Source: Toxorhynchites rutilus septentrionalis (lineage: Eukaryota > Arthropoda > Insecta > Diptera > Culicidae). From it: 64,000 nucleotides of DNA. Below the pieces are notes generated by a model. That model saw nothing but the letters and a program-made list of their open reading frames with translations, had not been told where the DNA came from and did no database searches. The position numbers and the translations under genes were made by a program. Location of the stretch: positions 76,673,935-76,737,934 of the forward strand of contig NC_073744.1 in assembly GCF_029784135.1 (NCBI RefSeq), read 5' to 3'. Positions 36,059 through 48,717 of this stretch are shown here, in pieces (positions within the stretch are counted from its first letter, which is position 1; each line of letters starts with the position of its first letter).

Positions 36059-36266
36059 AGATTTATTTTGGTACCATAGTGATGTGTTTTTTTAATTAGA
36101 GATGTGGAATGATGAAGGTGATGTCACAACTATATAATTGTTTGTGGCCGACATGTATCAGCTGCGGATAAGACCGCTGCGTTAGCTTGTTGGCTCTGCT
36201 ATTCTAATTGACATTTTTTGAGGCTAGACGCGGTTAACATTAAGGTTTGAAGAACGTTCGCGATGC

Positions 36267-36452
36267 TTACTCAGTTGCTTCACTATCATCCTTTGAGTCA
36301 TCAGCAGCACCAGACGTACCCGTTGTGTTCATTTGTTTGGGACGAGAAGCATGCTTGACAGAAACTCCACCAGCGATAGCCTCTTTTGCAAGGGTGAGGT
36401 TTTCCTGGAACCAATTCCCACGATTAGATTTCCTTTGGTAGTTGCGAGGCAT
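36267..36452 (-). pseudogene. Short ORF with transposase-like DNA-binding N-terminus
   Basis: 61 codons beginning MPRNYQRKSNRGNW and continuing ENLTLAKEAIAGGVSVKHAS, similar to the psq-type helix-turn-helix start of pogo-like transposases (MPRNYKRK... motif). It then ends in an acidic tail DDSKDDSEATE. The recognition helix and the whole catalytic domain are missing, so it looks like an internally deleted element. Family is by motif memory. Confidence 0.45.
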
Positions 36453-36853
36453 CTGATATAGATGAAAAATATGTCTCAATAACCTTCAACTAACCGCAAA
36501 CCATGCCGGGCTTACCCTACTCAAAAAGTGACGATCTTACCCCAAAAGCCCAAATTTTTAAAGAAGGCTATTTCTATCAATTCATTGCTTTAACTTACCT
36601 CAACTCGAGTCCTGATAGTGGATAACAATCCAGGGGACAAACTGTAGAGCTATGAAAAAGGGTTTGAAACCTGGTTCAAGAATGAAAGCTCTTAGCACTA
36701 ACAATTTCCTTAGCACTACAGAAAAATTTCATCCGGTGGCACATCATCAGCACTCGCGTTTGTTTTGATTAATATTTTTACATTTGACGGATCACGGTGG
36801 TTTCGACGTGATTTAGAACGTCTAAAATAATAAATACTATATGTGTAGTATTC

Positions 36854-37058
36854 TTGTAGTATTTTTTTCGTCAAAGAAATTTCCTCCGACTTGCACTGTG
36901 ATCACGCGTATTCTAGAGCTTGCCACTCAGAATGCATTCAAGGCGTGTTATTTGGCATAGAAATCTCAACTAAGTACTAATAAAAATGACGCAAGTAATA
37001 CTACGTTGAGACGGCGAAGTTCCTCTAGGAACGTTAGTGCCATTGAAGAAGAAGAAGA
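36854..37058 (+). mobile_element. SINE, 5'-truncated, same family as 48983-49261
   Basis: From cgtcaaagaaatttcctccg to the (GAA)n tail it is nearly identical to 49068-49261. Flanked by atgtgtagtattc at 36841-36853 and 37059-37071, a 13-bp target duplication. The tRNA head is missing. Confidence 0.88.
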
Positions 37059-37071
37059 ATGTGTAGTATTC

Positions 37072-38324
37072 AAAAAGTTAGTTAATAAGATGTTTCTAGT
37101 AAAACTCAATGGGTGCCGATCTGGCTTCCCGATTCCTCTAGCACGAAACGATTCATATCATCTCCAACGTTTCAAGATATTACAGGGAAAGTAGAACTTA
37201 AAATAGAATCCAACTAGACTTCATATCATTTCTTCATTAAAATTGAACAGAATATCAGTAATAGAACTACGTATCCAAAATTGGCAATTAAAAAATTAAA
37301 AAAAAAGAAATGTTTTCTTCGAACCCAACCCATGTTTTGTTGAAAGAAAATTTTCAGGTACTGAGCTACCAGATCTTCTTGACCCATTGCAAATTTGGCA
37401 TTAAACGATTTATACCTGTCATATACCTGAGTTTTGAACGTACAATCATTTTGGCTGCCCGGTTACATATTACTAACACAGATAATAAGAAAAATTGTCA
37501 AAGTATTGAACTCCCGGCCCCGTGAGGCTAACGCCATATGAGCCTTGATAAAAATATATATTTTGGAAAAAAAAATTTCATTTGCGACACAGGATACACT
37601 CTACTAACTCTTCAAACCGATCTTTTCATATTAGTATTTTTTGTGCAAGAGGTTAAAAGGTACTCGTTGTATAATTTTCATAGCAAAATCTAACCTTTAA
37701 TCCTATTTTTTTCTCAAGAATCGGAAATGCTGCTTTTTCTATGTAAATGCTATCTTCCCTAAATCTTTTCCGTCCCCACCATTCCTCCCCTTTTTCATTT
37801 CAAGCGTTGAACAGAATCGGTGGCAGCACCCGTGCAATGTCAGAAAATTGTGCTCGACGAATTTGTGCGTCCATTTTTCCATTCGACAGTAAACCAAACA
37901 AATCATCTTCGAAGTGTAATGAAAGATACACATCTTAACATAAACGTTCTTCGTGTTTCCCCTCTAGAATTTACCCTTCAGAGGAAATATGTTTGCTTTA
38001 TCATGCATATGAATTGTCCTTTGACCCGTTCCTCGCAATCAGAAAATGTAGCCGCTCCATGCTCTTTTACGGCCAAGCCGTAACAAAACGTCGATCCGCT
38101 CGTTTTAATCTGACCCTGGCCGGTGGATGAAGATGCCTTTGGGTGGAGACGAAAATTCGCGAAATCTGCCGAAAATATTATGTAGGTTGCATGATTGTTA
38201 AAATGAACATAACCTGTGTTGGCTTTCATACGAAATGTTTCCCCGCAGTAAATTGTATTGATCTGAAATTGTTTTTTTTTGTTACATTCCTTTTCCATAT
38301 TCAATATCCGGCCTGTGGGGACAG
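37072..38324. other. End of cyclase intron 1, unassigned
   Basis: About 1.25 kb without a recognisable gene or element; AT-rich. Ends with the acceptor ggacag before exon 2. Confidence 0.5.
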
Positions 38325-40571
38325 CTCGAATATGGCGAGCATGTGTGGAAGCAAGCGCTACAAACGACCGGTTGCAAGTTCACCGTTTTCAACACGTACC
38401 AGGTGAGAGAGATGGAGCTTATTCAGCATTAGCCGCGTCGACTCGTTTGCATACACATTAGGCGGACGGAAACTTCATCGTTCGTTATTGCTAATCACAC
38501 TTTTATCTCGCCTTCAATTTCAAGCTATACCCGGATAGTCTTATTCCGGATCTGGCCGCCGCTCTGTCGGCGATCACCGGAAGAAGCATCGACGAGTTTA
38601 TGGTGTTCTTTGGAAGATGCTTCGTGCGGTTCTTCAGCAATTTTGGGTACGACGAGCTAATCAAGGCCACCGGGAGATACTTTTGTGATTTCTTGCACTC
38701 GGTGGACAACATACACCTGCAGATGCGATATACCTACCGGAAGATGAAAAGTCCCTCGATGCAGCTGATCGAGATGGATGAGAACGGAGCGGTGCTGGTC
38801 TACAGGAGCACACGGTCCGGATTTTCCAAGTACCTCCGGGGACAGCTGATGGAGATAGCTAAGCAGCTGTACAATATGGATCTCACCATCAAGGTGCTGG
38901 AGAGCCAAAACGACGTTCCTGGCGGGACAGCGGGACCGATTTCGATCCAGGGCGGGCTGAAAACGGTTATTGTTAAGTATCGGCTGGATTTTGACAATCG
39001 GGAGTATGTGAGTATCTTGCAGGGGGTATCTGACACTCTCTCAGAATGCCGAACGGCGTAGAATGACGATTTTGTTTCAGATGCGAAAACGCGTTCACCT
39101 GGAGGCCCATCCATCGCAACTTCAGCTACCCGATGTGGACAGTACCCTTCTGCTGGAACTGTTTCCGTTCGCCATCATTCTGAACGAGCAGATGCGAATA
39201 ACGGCCGCTGGCGAGAAACTCATTGAATCGTGGATGTTGAATAATGTTAACCGTTCACCGACGGAGATTATGGGATCTAAAGTGACGGATCATTTTAAAC
39301 TACGACGCCCAACGGGGATAACTTTTACCTGGGAGAATGTGAGTGGATTGATAGATTTTTTTATCGAGATATGTTTTCTCTACTTCTTTTTTTCAGATGA
39401 AGCGTCTGCAGAAGGTCAACTTTGAGATTCAATTGTTAAAAAGCTCGTGTAATGGAATTGATGAAACAGTTGTAGAACCAGAACCGGAAGATCCGACAAA
39501 GATGATGAATATCGCCCGCCGAGGATCGCAAGGGTTAAGGAGTATTCTGCTGAAGGGCGAAATGCGCTACATCAAGGACATCAATTCCCTTGTTTTTCTC
39601 TGTAGTCCTTTGTATGGGCGACAAAATAATCAGTGACGTTCTCTCATTCACCTGATGTTTCAGAATAAACAACCTAGAAGAGCTGCGGGAAGTGGGATTG
39701 TACCTGAACGATCTCAACACCCATGGACTCAGCCGAGAGATGGTGTTCTCCGGATTTTCACACAATTCCCGGTTAGATCTGATGTGTGAGCGTGAGGAAA
39801 AGCGAGCTGAAGAGCTGGAAACGTCACTAGCCTTGGCCGATTCGTGGAAGCGGCAGGGTGACGAGCTTCTGTACTCGATGATCCCTAGGTCGATAGCTGA
39901 ACGGCTGCGAGAGGGCCAGAATCCTTTGGAAACTTGCCAAAGCTTCGAGGAAGTGACAGTTCTGTTTGCAGATATTCAGGAATCGCTTATGTCCGATGAC
40001 TCCATCAAGTACGCGATGACGACTGTGAACACACTGAACGCGGCGTTTTCCGCATTCGATGAGTTAATCCAGTCGCCAATGGCGTACAAGGTGGAGACGG
40101 TTGGCAAGGTCTACATGGCGGTGAGCGGCGCGCCAGACGTTAATCCTTGCCACGTACAGCACACAGCCGATCTGGCGTTGCAAATGCTGCAAAGCATTCA
40201 TAACCTCAAACTGCCGGGAGTTGGAGTGAAAATCGGATTCCATACCGGACCAATCGTTGCGGGTATCGTAGGACTGAAGGTGCCACGGTACTGCTTGTTC
40301 GGGGACACGGTCAATACCGCTTCGAGGATGTGCAGTAGTAGCGACACTGATAGAATCCAGTGCTCGGGGCATACTGCCAGTAAGCTGAGGAAATACGGCT
40401 TTAAGCTGACATTCCGTGGGAAGGTTGCAGTAAAGGTAATCCGGATAACATTGGGTCGACTTCATTCGCGATTGTATTGATTTTTTTCCGCAGGGAAAAG
40501 GAGAAATGGAGACCTTTTGGTTAGATTCTGGTCCTAGCGATTTAACTAGCAAGAAAGCGGCGATAAAATAA
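38325..40571 (+). CDS. Gyc-89D: Soluble guanylyl cyclase (Gyc-89D type), exons 2-7
   Basis: Exons read: 38325-38402, 38525-39007, 39081-39338, 39397-39611, 39664-40435, 40494-40571, all bounded by GT-AG; with exon 1 they total 1926 nt (641 residues plus stop). Order: HNOB heme domain (about 1-185) with the VDNIH proximal-His region and the YRSTR motif; HNOBA domain (about 220-430) ending in the linker ADSWKRQGDELLYSMIP; class III cyclase domain (about 450-625) with metal Asp at about 462 (FADIQ), VETVGKVY, and FGDTVNTASRM. The second metal-ligand position (Asp in GDAY of typical cyclases) is Lys at about 507, so it may need a partner subunit, as reported for the fly 89D enzymes with Gyc-88E. 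Known members are atypical heme cyclases, several oxygen-responsive, making cGMP in neurons. Introns 3-6 are 52-73 nt; intron 2 is 122 nt. An ATTAAA signal lies at 40647-40652. Confidence 0.95.
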
Positions 40572-40646
40572 ACCTTCGGGTCCACTTGACCACTCAAGAC
40601 AGCTTTACATGTGCCTTCACATCTGCAATTACTTTTTCAAGGTTCA

Positions 40647-40741
40647 ATTAAATAACTCACAAAATATGCGCACTCTATAACAACTAATACAATACATATT
40701 TATAGTTACTGTGGACAGATCATCGTATATGTGTTTTTATT
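40647..40741. promoter_or_regulatory. Convergent polyadenylation signals
   Basis: The cyclase (+) stop is at 40571 and the serine protease homologue (-) stop at 40765-40763, leaving about 190 bp between them. The cyclase has ATTAAA at 40647-40652. The opposite gene has AATAAA on the - strand at 40741-40736, 22 nt past its stop. A further + strand AATAAA lies near 40790, inside the opposite gene's last exon. The two 3' ends therefore probably abut or overlap. Confidence 0.55.
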
Positions 40742-40762
40742 GAGAAAGAATTCTAAATTTCC

Positions 40763-43700
40763 TTAGCACCCACAACCTATTCCGTGATAAATAATAAAGT
40801 CAATATAGTTCTGTACGTTGGTGAATACCGCCGGCTGGTTGGTTCCTCCGCAGCCTCCGTCGGGGATGTCGATGGCAACACCAATGAGTGTCAACTGGGT
40901 AGCGTTAATTCTTGAAGGCGTCATAAGTCCAGCACCTGCATCACCCTGTTCAATGAAAATGAAAAATCAGAAGATTTATAAATCTCTTCATAGTGCGAGT
41001 GACTCACCTCGCATGTTGACTTCAAGGAATCGGTAGGAGCCGGCTTTATGATACCACCGCACAGATTGTTACCGGTAATGTTAGGACTAGTCATTCTGCA
41101 TTCTCCATCCGTGTAGAGAGGGATCGTTACTTCCAGTGGGATCGGTGACTGGAGCCCCTCGGCCATATCTGAACCCCAGCCGGCTAGGGTAGCTTCGGTA
41201 CCACCGTAGGATTCGAAATATGTTGGGAGACATATTGGAACAAGAGTTTTGGACAGCGGGACAGGACTATCGGTAATCACTATTCCAATATTGTTTTCAA
41301 ATATATTGCTCTGATCGTACTGAGGATGGGGAATCACTTTCGCAATTTTCTTGATCAGTCGATTCTCGGTGGTGGACATCCGATCGTAGACGTTGAACAA
41401 TACGGCTCCTTGGGAGTATAGGGGCATGTTGTTGACAATTGTCGCTGTCGTGATTATTGCCCGATCATTTATAAGCGATCCTTGCCCAGCATCGGAGTTG
41501 AAATAAATGAACCGAGTCATCCACGAGTATTTATTCGCGGATTCCAAAACATTTCCGCCTATTACACGCAATCTTTTCGCTGGAGCTGAGTTCACTGTGC
41601 CACAAATCTGATGGCAACTTGGGCAGCTGAGCGTTGGGCGGGCGGTTACTTCTTTTGGGTTCATATTGCTGTTTGATCCAATCCAGTTGCCAATAACGGG
41701 AACTTGGTTCACCGTGTTCCAATCGAGCGCGCCGTTCAAGATGTTGGAGCCAATAACCTGAAGTTGCCCAGGAAGACTACTTAATCCCACGTCATGCGAA
41801 GGAGAAAGCTGGTCTGATTGTAGTTGTGTTATGATTCCTTCCAATTGGTTAGTATTGGGGTTTTGTGTTACTGCTTGTGAAACCGTATTCAGTTGATCGA
41901 GCACATCCATAACTGCTGATTTGTTGATCCTTGTGTTACCAGTCGTTATGTTACCCCATGGACTGGTTAGATTTAGCGGCTGTATTTGAACTTCGTTGAT
42001 CGCGCTGGTTGCATTGGCGATTACTGCTGCGATTTGAGATCCAACATTTGGAAACTGAGAAGCTATACCACTCATTGTTGGGCTACCCGAGCTATTATTG
42101 GAACTCGAGCCCCCAAGTTGTGTTATCTGTGTTCCGATCTCTTGCAATGATCCGAAAAAACTCGTGTCTTGTAAGGCACCGGTGTCACTGCTGTTCGTAT
42201 TATTTCCCGATGGAGCTTCAGTAGTGGTCTCATTTGTGGTTGAACTATTACCGGAACCGGCAATGACATTTATCACGTTGGATATTCCTCCCGCAATCTG
42301 GGACCCAATATTGCTGCTTCCGAATGGGTTTGTAATTTGGGTACTAATTTCTTGTAGAGTACCGATGAAGCTCGTGTCCTGGGAAACTCCAGCTGGAGGC
42401 TTTGGATCGCTGATATTTGTTTGGGGTATAGTCGCAAGGGATGCTACGTTAATTGGCACTTCGTCAGACTGTTGATCCTGGAATACAGTCAAAGGATTGT
42501 TGTTTATAATTTGCTGCAGTTGATTTGGAATGCCACCTAAAGCCGTACTGCTGTCGGTACCAGCTCCCACCAGAGCGCTGGTTACATTGGTGGTCCCTTC
42601 CGATATCTGTGATCCAACGTTTCCAAACTGCGAAACTACGCCCCCTAGGGCGGATGCTCCAGAGCTGTTGACAAAGGGATTGGTGATCTGAGTTCCCAGC
42701 TCTTGGAACGTTCCCAGAAAAGGGGTGTCTTGTGAAACACCCGTTGGAGGATGACCTTCCGATTGCTGATCTTGCAGGGGATTCGGAACACCTATCGTGG
42801 AAGATACATTGTTGATTTGGGACGTGATGGACTGGGAGATGGAGGAAATGTTCGGTAGATTCTGAACAACAGTGTTGTCGATGATTGGATTGAGTGGGTT
42901 GCTAGTGGCAATTTGATTACTAATGTTTTGGACTTGATTCCATCCCGTTAGGAAAGGATTGTCATGGTGAACAGGCTGAGATCCTTGTGCTGGCAGATTT
43001 AGTAGCGAGTTGTTGAGTTGAGCTGCGATACCACCAGGTAGACCGAATGTGACGCTGCTGCCCTGCGTTTGGCTTGTATTGGTATCAACAGGAACATCAC
43101 TGGCCACACTGGACAACAAGGTAGATCCAAGACTACCGATGAAATTTGGAGGAGCTGGTCCATTGCTTCCTCCGGGTTTCTCAGTGTGTAAGTTGGAGAG
43201 AAGATCGAATGCATTCTGCTGACTAGCCGTTGGTCTATTGACAATAAGAAAGGCATTTGGTTCTGTTGCTTCTGGTGCCCAGCCTCCAGATGGAGACGAA
43301 GTTGAATCGGGTGTAGTCTCCTCTGTTGATGTTGCTTCGGTCGCTGGTTCATCTGTTGCTGGTGCTAAGTCACTTGTTACCGCGCTAGGTGAGATATCAT
43401 CTGAATTGGAAGTGGAAGATGCCTGAGATGGCTCAGTTATTATCTGTACTGTAGTTGATGACGTGGATTCGTCTACAGATGGGGTAGAGTCACTCGCGGC
43501 TGAGCTAGATGTTTCTTCAGTCGAAGCCGAAATGTCCTCTGTATTGATGGTGTTGTTAGTGTCTACACTAGAAGATGCATTACTCGTTGCTGGTGAACCT
43601 CCAATTGATATCGATGTGGCGTCGGTGGTTGGTTCGTCTGTCACTGGAGTCAAATCACTTGTTACAGCATCATCTGTCTCGGTCATCGTCGTCGATTTCT

Positions 43701-45262
43701 TCGTCGTAGATGATGTATCTTCTGAAGTGGCAACGGTTGATGTCGTAGTGGAGTCGGTAACGATCTGTTCGGTGGTTGTTGTTATGACATTGGTAGATTC
43801 ATCCGTCGATGGAGGAATAGAGTTACTCGAGGCTAAGCTAGATGTTCCTTCAGTCGAAGCCGAAGGGTCCTCTGTACTGATGGTGATGTTAGAGTCTACA
43901 CTAGATGATGCATCACTCGTTGCAGGTGGTCCTTCAGTTGAAATCGAAGTAGCGTTGGATGTTGCTTTGTCTGTCACTGGAGTGAAGTCACTTGTTACAG
44001 CACTATCTGTCTCGGTTATTGTCGTCGATCCCTCCGTCGTAGATGAAGTATCTTCTGAAGTGGCAGTGGTGGATGTCGGAGTTGAGTCGTTAACGATCTG
44101 TTCTGAAGCTGTGGTTGCCGCAGTGGTAGATTCATCAGTCGATGGAGGAGCATCCGAGCTATGTGTATCTATTGTAGTCGAAGATCCTTCTGTCGTAGCT
44201 GAAACATCTTCTGTGGTGATGGTGGTATCCGTACTTGAGATTGCATCTGTCGGTTTTGGAGATTCATCAGTAGATGTCGGAGTTGAGTCGGTTGTTTTTG
44301 GTTCTGTACTTGATGTTGACTCAGTTGCCGGTTCATCTGTTGATGGAGTAGCGTTACTTGTAGTAGAACTAGATGTTTCTATTGTAATCGTGTTCACTTC
44401 CGTCGTAGATGAGGTATCTTCTGATGTATTCGAAGCTGTATCGGTTGGTTTAGGAGATTTATCAGTTGATTCGGTTGTTTTTGGTTCTGTTGTTGCTACA
44501 ACTGTTGTTGATGTTGACTCAGTTGGCAATTCGTCTGTCGTTGAAGTAGCGTCACTTGTGACAGAACTAGTTGTCTCTATTGCAGTCGGGTTTCCTGCCG
44601 TCGTAGATGTGATATCTTCTAGTGTACTTGAAGCTGCATCAGTTGTTTTAGGTGATTCTTCAGTTGTTGTTGAAGATAAGTCGGCTGTTGGAGAAGCTGT
44701 CGATTCATCCGTTGCTGGCGTTGATTCGCTAGTTGCAGTTTCAGTTGCTGTCTCCGACCACGTCGAACATCTTGAACAGTCCGATGAATTATCTTCAGTT
44801 GTTGGCTTGGTTTCCACACTCGTGTCTGAAGTTGACTCAGATGTAGATGTTTGCGTTTCTGGAACCGTTGCATTATTTTTATCCATGCCTTGCAGACTTG
44901 ATGCAATGGATATAATTTGTTCTATAATTGGTTTGTTAGCACTCGGGGAAACCTGACTGAATGGGGATTGTGTTGGCGCATTTCCAACTACTCCATTGTT
45001 ATGAACGTCGTTCAAACTTTGCAACCCCAATGGCGGTGTTTTTGCTATAGTTTTTACTCTATGATATCTAAAGTTTGCAGGTTTCAGCGGCAAATTGAAA
45101 CGTTCGATTCGGTTCTGTGAAGGTAATGCTCATATCACGAACGGTTGATCAACTGCACTTATCGATACTTACGAAGGCACCAATTGCACTGCTATAACAG
45201 TCATCAACAAGTACACACATCAAAATCACCTTCACTAATATAAAGTTCTCTTTGAACCACAT
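40763..45262 (-). CDS. Secreted mucin-like catalytically dead serine protease homologue
   Basis: Three exons on the - strand: 45262-45173 (30 codons), 45114-41008 (1369 codons), 40945-40763 (60 codons plus stop), all phase 0, GT-AG; about 1459 residues. The start chosen (MWFKENFILVKV) gives a signal peptide ending near SSAIGA. Residues about 90-640 are an imperfectly repeated Ser/Thr-rich stretch (TSTTEDTSSTTE-like units), expected to be heavily O-glycosylated. A Gln/Asn-rich region follows with repeated TQITNPFGSS and GSQI motifs. The last 265 residues are an S1 trypsin fold beginning after CPSCHQICG with VIGG. The catalytic His (TAAHC) reads TTATIV, the Asp block (NDIAL) reads NNIGIV, and the Ser block (GDSGG) reads GDAGAG, so it cannot be a protease. 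It ends GIGCGC, like the neighbouring trypsins' C-x-C tail. Role unknown; extracellular matrix, gut or immune adaptor functions are possible. Confidence 0.9.
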
Positions 45263-47230
45263 TTTGTTGAAGTCGCGAAAAAACACTTCCGAACAACGCA
45301 ACAGACACTTCGCAAATGATCTTACACTTTGGCTAATAGCAGAAAAGAAAAGTTCTGAACTAATCTTCTTCTTTTCACCATTCACTTCAAAAATGCATCC
45401 ACGCAGCAAAAAAGGCCATCTCGTTGCAGCCAGAAAGGAAGAACGAAGGTTCGAAAGTTCTTCATTTGCAATGCATACCCGAAAATTTTACTTCAGTACC
45501 AGTTTGTGCCAAAAATAAACGATTCCGGTTTTTATCCCACCGATTGCAGCTTCCCTGTGGCTTCCTGACATGTCTAACGGTCCGTAGTGTTTTGCAACAC
45601 AAAGGTTGTTGCAAGCGATGGACCAGCAGCAGGACACGTAAATTGATGTTGTGACGCTACGGGACGCTGTCGTTTTTGAATTTCGGTTGGAGGGCATTCA
45701 CATGTGGCTGTGACTGATGCCCTGGGACGATGATGGGGAGAATGCATTGCGTGGGTTTGTTTCTTTTTTGCTGATTTGGTAAGGCAAAATTAAGTTGGGG
45801 CTTCCAGAGGATTCTGAGAAGTGCCGAATGAGCTAACTAATTACATTGAATACCGGTTTACACCAGAAATTTGATGATAATGAAACTAAGGACAATGGAC
45901 AACGGAATTGTGTAAACTTATTTTATTGATTTTTTCTTTAATTATTTGCTCGATCTTTCGCATTTTAAGCGTTATGCCAAACGGTCAAATTGCTTCGGGA
46001 AGAAGGTGATACCTAAATAAACTCGTTTTAGATGAGAAAAAAGCTTTATCGTTTTTAAAATTTCCAGAATTCTACGGTAGTAACCTCAACAATTCGTTAT
46101 CCTAGTGCAACTTGAGCAAAACTTCGTTTATGTCAGAGCTGCCAAATGTAAATAATTATTGCTTGCTTGCATTTAGCAAAAGTGGGTTGTACAAAATGTT
46201 TAAAAGAACATACTTTTATCGTTCGAAATAAATTTTATTGTTCGATATGATCTCCCTGAACTTCACTACACTTTGTTCCATAGATGTTATAATTCACGGA
46301 TTCCGTTTCTGAAGTGAGCATGCGAACTCACGTCGAAATACGCTTCTACGGCTGTTATTCAATGAATGTTTCTCAAGCATGCAATTTATTCATATGTGAA
46401 AATAGTCAGAAGAGAGCTAAATCTGGCAAACAGAGTGACTATATTGCGCTGGTTTTCCTGATGTTTTTTTTCGAGAGAGTGCGATATTTTCTACTCCGGT
46501 AAATAAGGTCTTTTTATTTTATTTTGCATATTTGAATCCATTAAATTACTACAGATATTTGAGTTTATTGTTCTATATTTGCATCTCAAAAAGTACTCTA
46601 TTGTTCGATTTCTACAATTTCTGATGCTGATAAACTTTTCGGATGACTTCACGTATATCGATCTCCAGACTTGAACGACCACGTCCAGTTAATTTGTCTA
46701 AATTGCGTTGAAATGATAGCTACTTTCATACATTTGTGCAAATGGCAAGGCATATCCTTATTTCGGACTAAAAAATCAGACAAAGAGCGAAACCGTATCT
46801 AATGAAAATAGTGTCTCCGTAGCTTTTAAGGTCGTGCGTCCACTTATACCGAGGGTTTAATCCCAGGATCCTCCATAGCCATTTTCGAGGTTAGAGGCGA
46901 ATGAACTTTGTAGTTTAAACTCTTTGTAATCGAAAAAAAAATCAATCATCTGATTTTCTAGAATGGCCTTTTTCAAGACTCGAGGCAAACAAATTTTCAA
47001 ATTTAAAGTTTCTTCAACTTCTTCAGGTAACGCAAGTAACTGCTGATAGAAGCATGCTACGGGAGCTTTCGTATCCGCATGCATTTGTTCAGACTGCAAC
47101 GTGTTTTGCTAGCAGGGACTGCAAAATTCAGCAGCCTAATGAGATCGTAACTGATGATGTAAGCAAACTGTGAGGGTACTGAGCACAGCACATATCCACT
47201 AGTAAACATACCATAGACATGTAGGATAAT
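45263..47230. other. Upstream of the mucin-like gene, no gene recognised
   Basis: Probably contains the 5' UTR and promoter of the - strand gene (45262). A SINE-tail-like phrase (gaggcgaatgaactt...gtttaaac) lies at 46893-46922. Confidence 0.45.
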
Positions 47231-47737
47231 TGATGATGGTTTGTCCGAATTAGGATGTTTTCATGCAAATCTATTTTTGTTTATGAAAATGGCATATAAT
47301 CAAGTTTGGATTTGTTGAAAAGCCTCAAATCACTAGTTGCTAATAATACCATAAGGCATTTAAATTGCTCAATTTTCTATGTTTTTCCTAGCGATTTTCA
47401 TCGAAGAGAAATTATGATCATGGTTTGTCCATCTCTGATCATGATTTGTTCGGTTTTAGAAATCATCATTTTTGAATGAAGGAATCCGAATTTTCAAAAA
47501 GATGTTGCATTTATCATTGCTTGAGTTTACTGTCATCATATTGATCCGTTCATAACTCAGGCTTCCTTCAGAATATTGCGTTTTCTTGGGCATTTCAAAG
47601 GTGAACAGCACTCAACACAGAGAAACTCATTTCTGCTACACGCGAAGGACAACATAAATAAATTGTAGCGCGCCAAGCGACTGCCATAGTAGTCATGTGG
47701 AAAAACCAACATCAGTGTATCGGACAAACCATGATCA
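47231..47737. mobile_element. Candidate MITE with TGATnATGGTTTGTCCGA ends
   Basis: The left end TGATGATGGTTTGTCCGA (47231-47248) and the complement of the right end TGATCATGGTTTGTCCGA (47737-47720) differ at one base. A third internal copy gatcatggtttgtcc (47416-47430) is a perfect inverted match to 47722-47736. No clear target duplication or ORF. Confidence 0.5.
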
Positions 47738-47980
47738 GAATTGAGGCCATCGAGATGCATCTTCTACATGATTTATATAAAACAGCCATTCCATGCGAAA
47801 CCGATCTAGTGGTTCTCAGATTTTCGCCAAAAGTGGTAATTAACCGATTTAGATTAACCACTTAACCGATTTAGATGATCGGCATATCGATTTAAATCCA
47901 ATGAGCTAGTTTATTAAAAAATATCGAACTTGCGAAAATGAATGAATTTTATTTTAAATAGTAATTATTAGTTGTAGTTT

Positions 47981-48142
47981 TTTTTATTGTTTTCATGGCT
48001 TTGAACTAGAGGGCGCTATATTTTTTCATATTTTTTTTCTTATTGCTTATATTTCTTATTTTTTCTTATTTATATTATTATTTTTTTATTGTTTTCGTGG
48101 TATTGGACTAGAGAGCGCTATATTTTTTATATTTTTTTTCTT
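47981..48142. repeat. Two direct copies of about 60 bp, 102 bp apart
   Basis: 47981-48041 and 48083-48142 share tttttattgttttc.tgg and gactagag.gcgctatatttttt. Confidence 0.75.
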
Positions 48143-48669
48143 GTGGATTGCGTGCATTCTAGTCGGACTTGGTTCGATCCCCGCTGATATCTTTTGGACT
48201 TTATTCTGACACCCTTCAGCACACGAAACAGCATTTTTTCCGCCCAAGACGAAATGTTTTCTGCCAACGCTAGTTTGGGTTAGGAAATACTAGTATCTAT
48301 CGAGACGTCAAGCAATATTCATCACGCCGAATACTCGACGGACAAGAAAGTTGTATAGTTTCAATCTTCAAATCAAAGGCACTGAATCCAATGGTCCGAA
48401 AAGTGATCCCAGCAACAATAGCTTTAATAGTTTTCTTTAACGCTCAGGCGGTAAATAGATAACATTGAGTCTTGTGATGTTTGGGAAAACTAATTCGTCG
48501 GAAAAGGCTAAATTTGTTGAACTGAAACTCATGGATTTTGCACCATGCATTTACCAAAAATTGACGAAGAACCACCATTTCTACCCTATGTGGTTCAGCT
48601 TGGCTGTTTTTTTGAAGCTCAAATTACCACTGCGAAATTACTGTAAACTCCAGCCAACATTTATCTATT

Positions 48670-48672
48670 CAT

Positions 48673-48715
<43 letters not shown>

Positions 48716-48717
48716 TT
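48670..48717. repeat. (ATTT)n microsatellite
   Basis: About twelve uninterrupted tetranucleotide units. Confidence 0.92.

Noticed and set aside
43463..44956. A 497-codon open frame on the + strand
   Set aside because: It is the antisense of the Ser/Thr repeats of the mucin-like gene; the repeat composition keeps several frames open. The - strand has a signal exon, splice sites and a domain.
45263..45409. In-frame upstream extension of the mucin-like protein (49 codons)
   Set aside because: Starting at the downstream Met gives a clear signal peptide; the extension would bury it.
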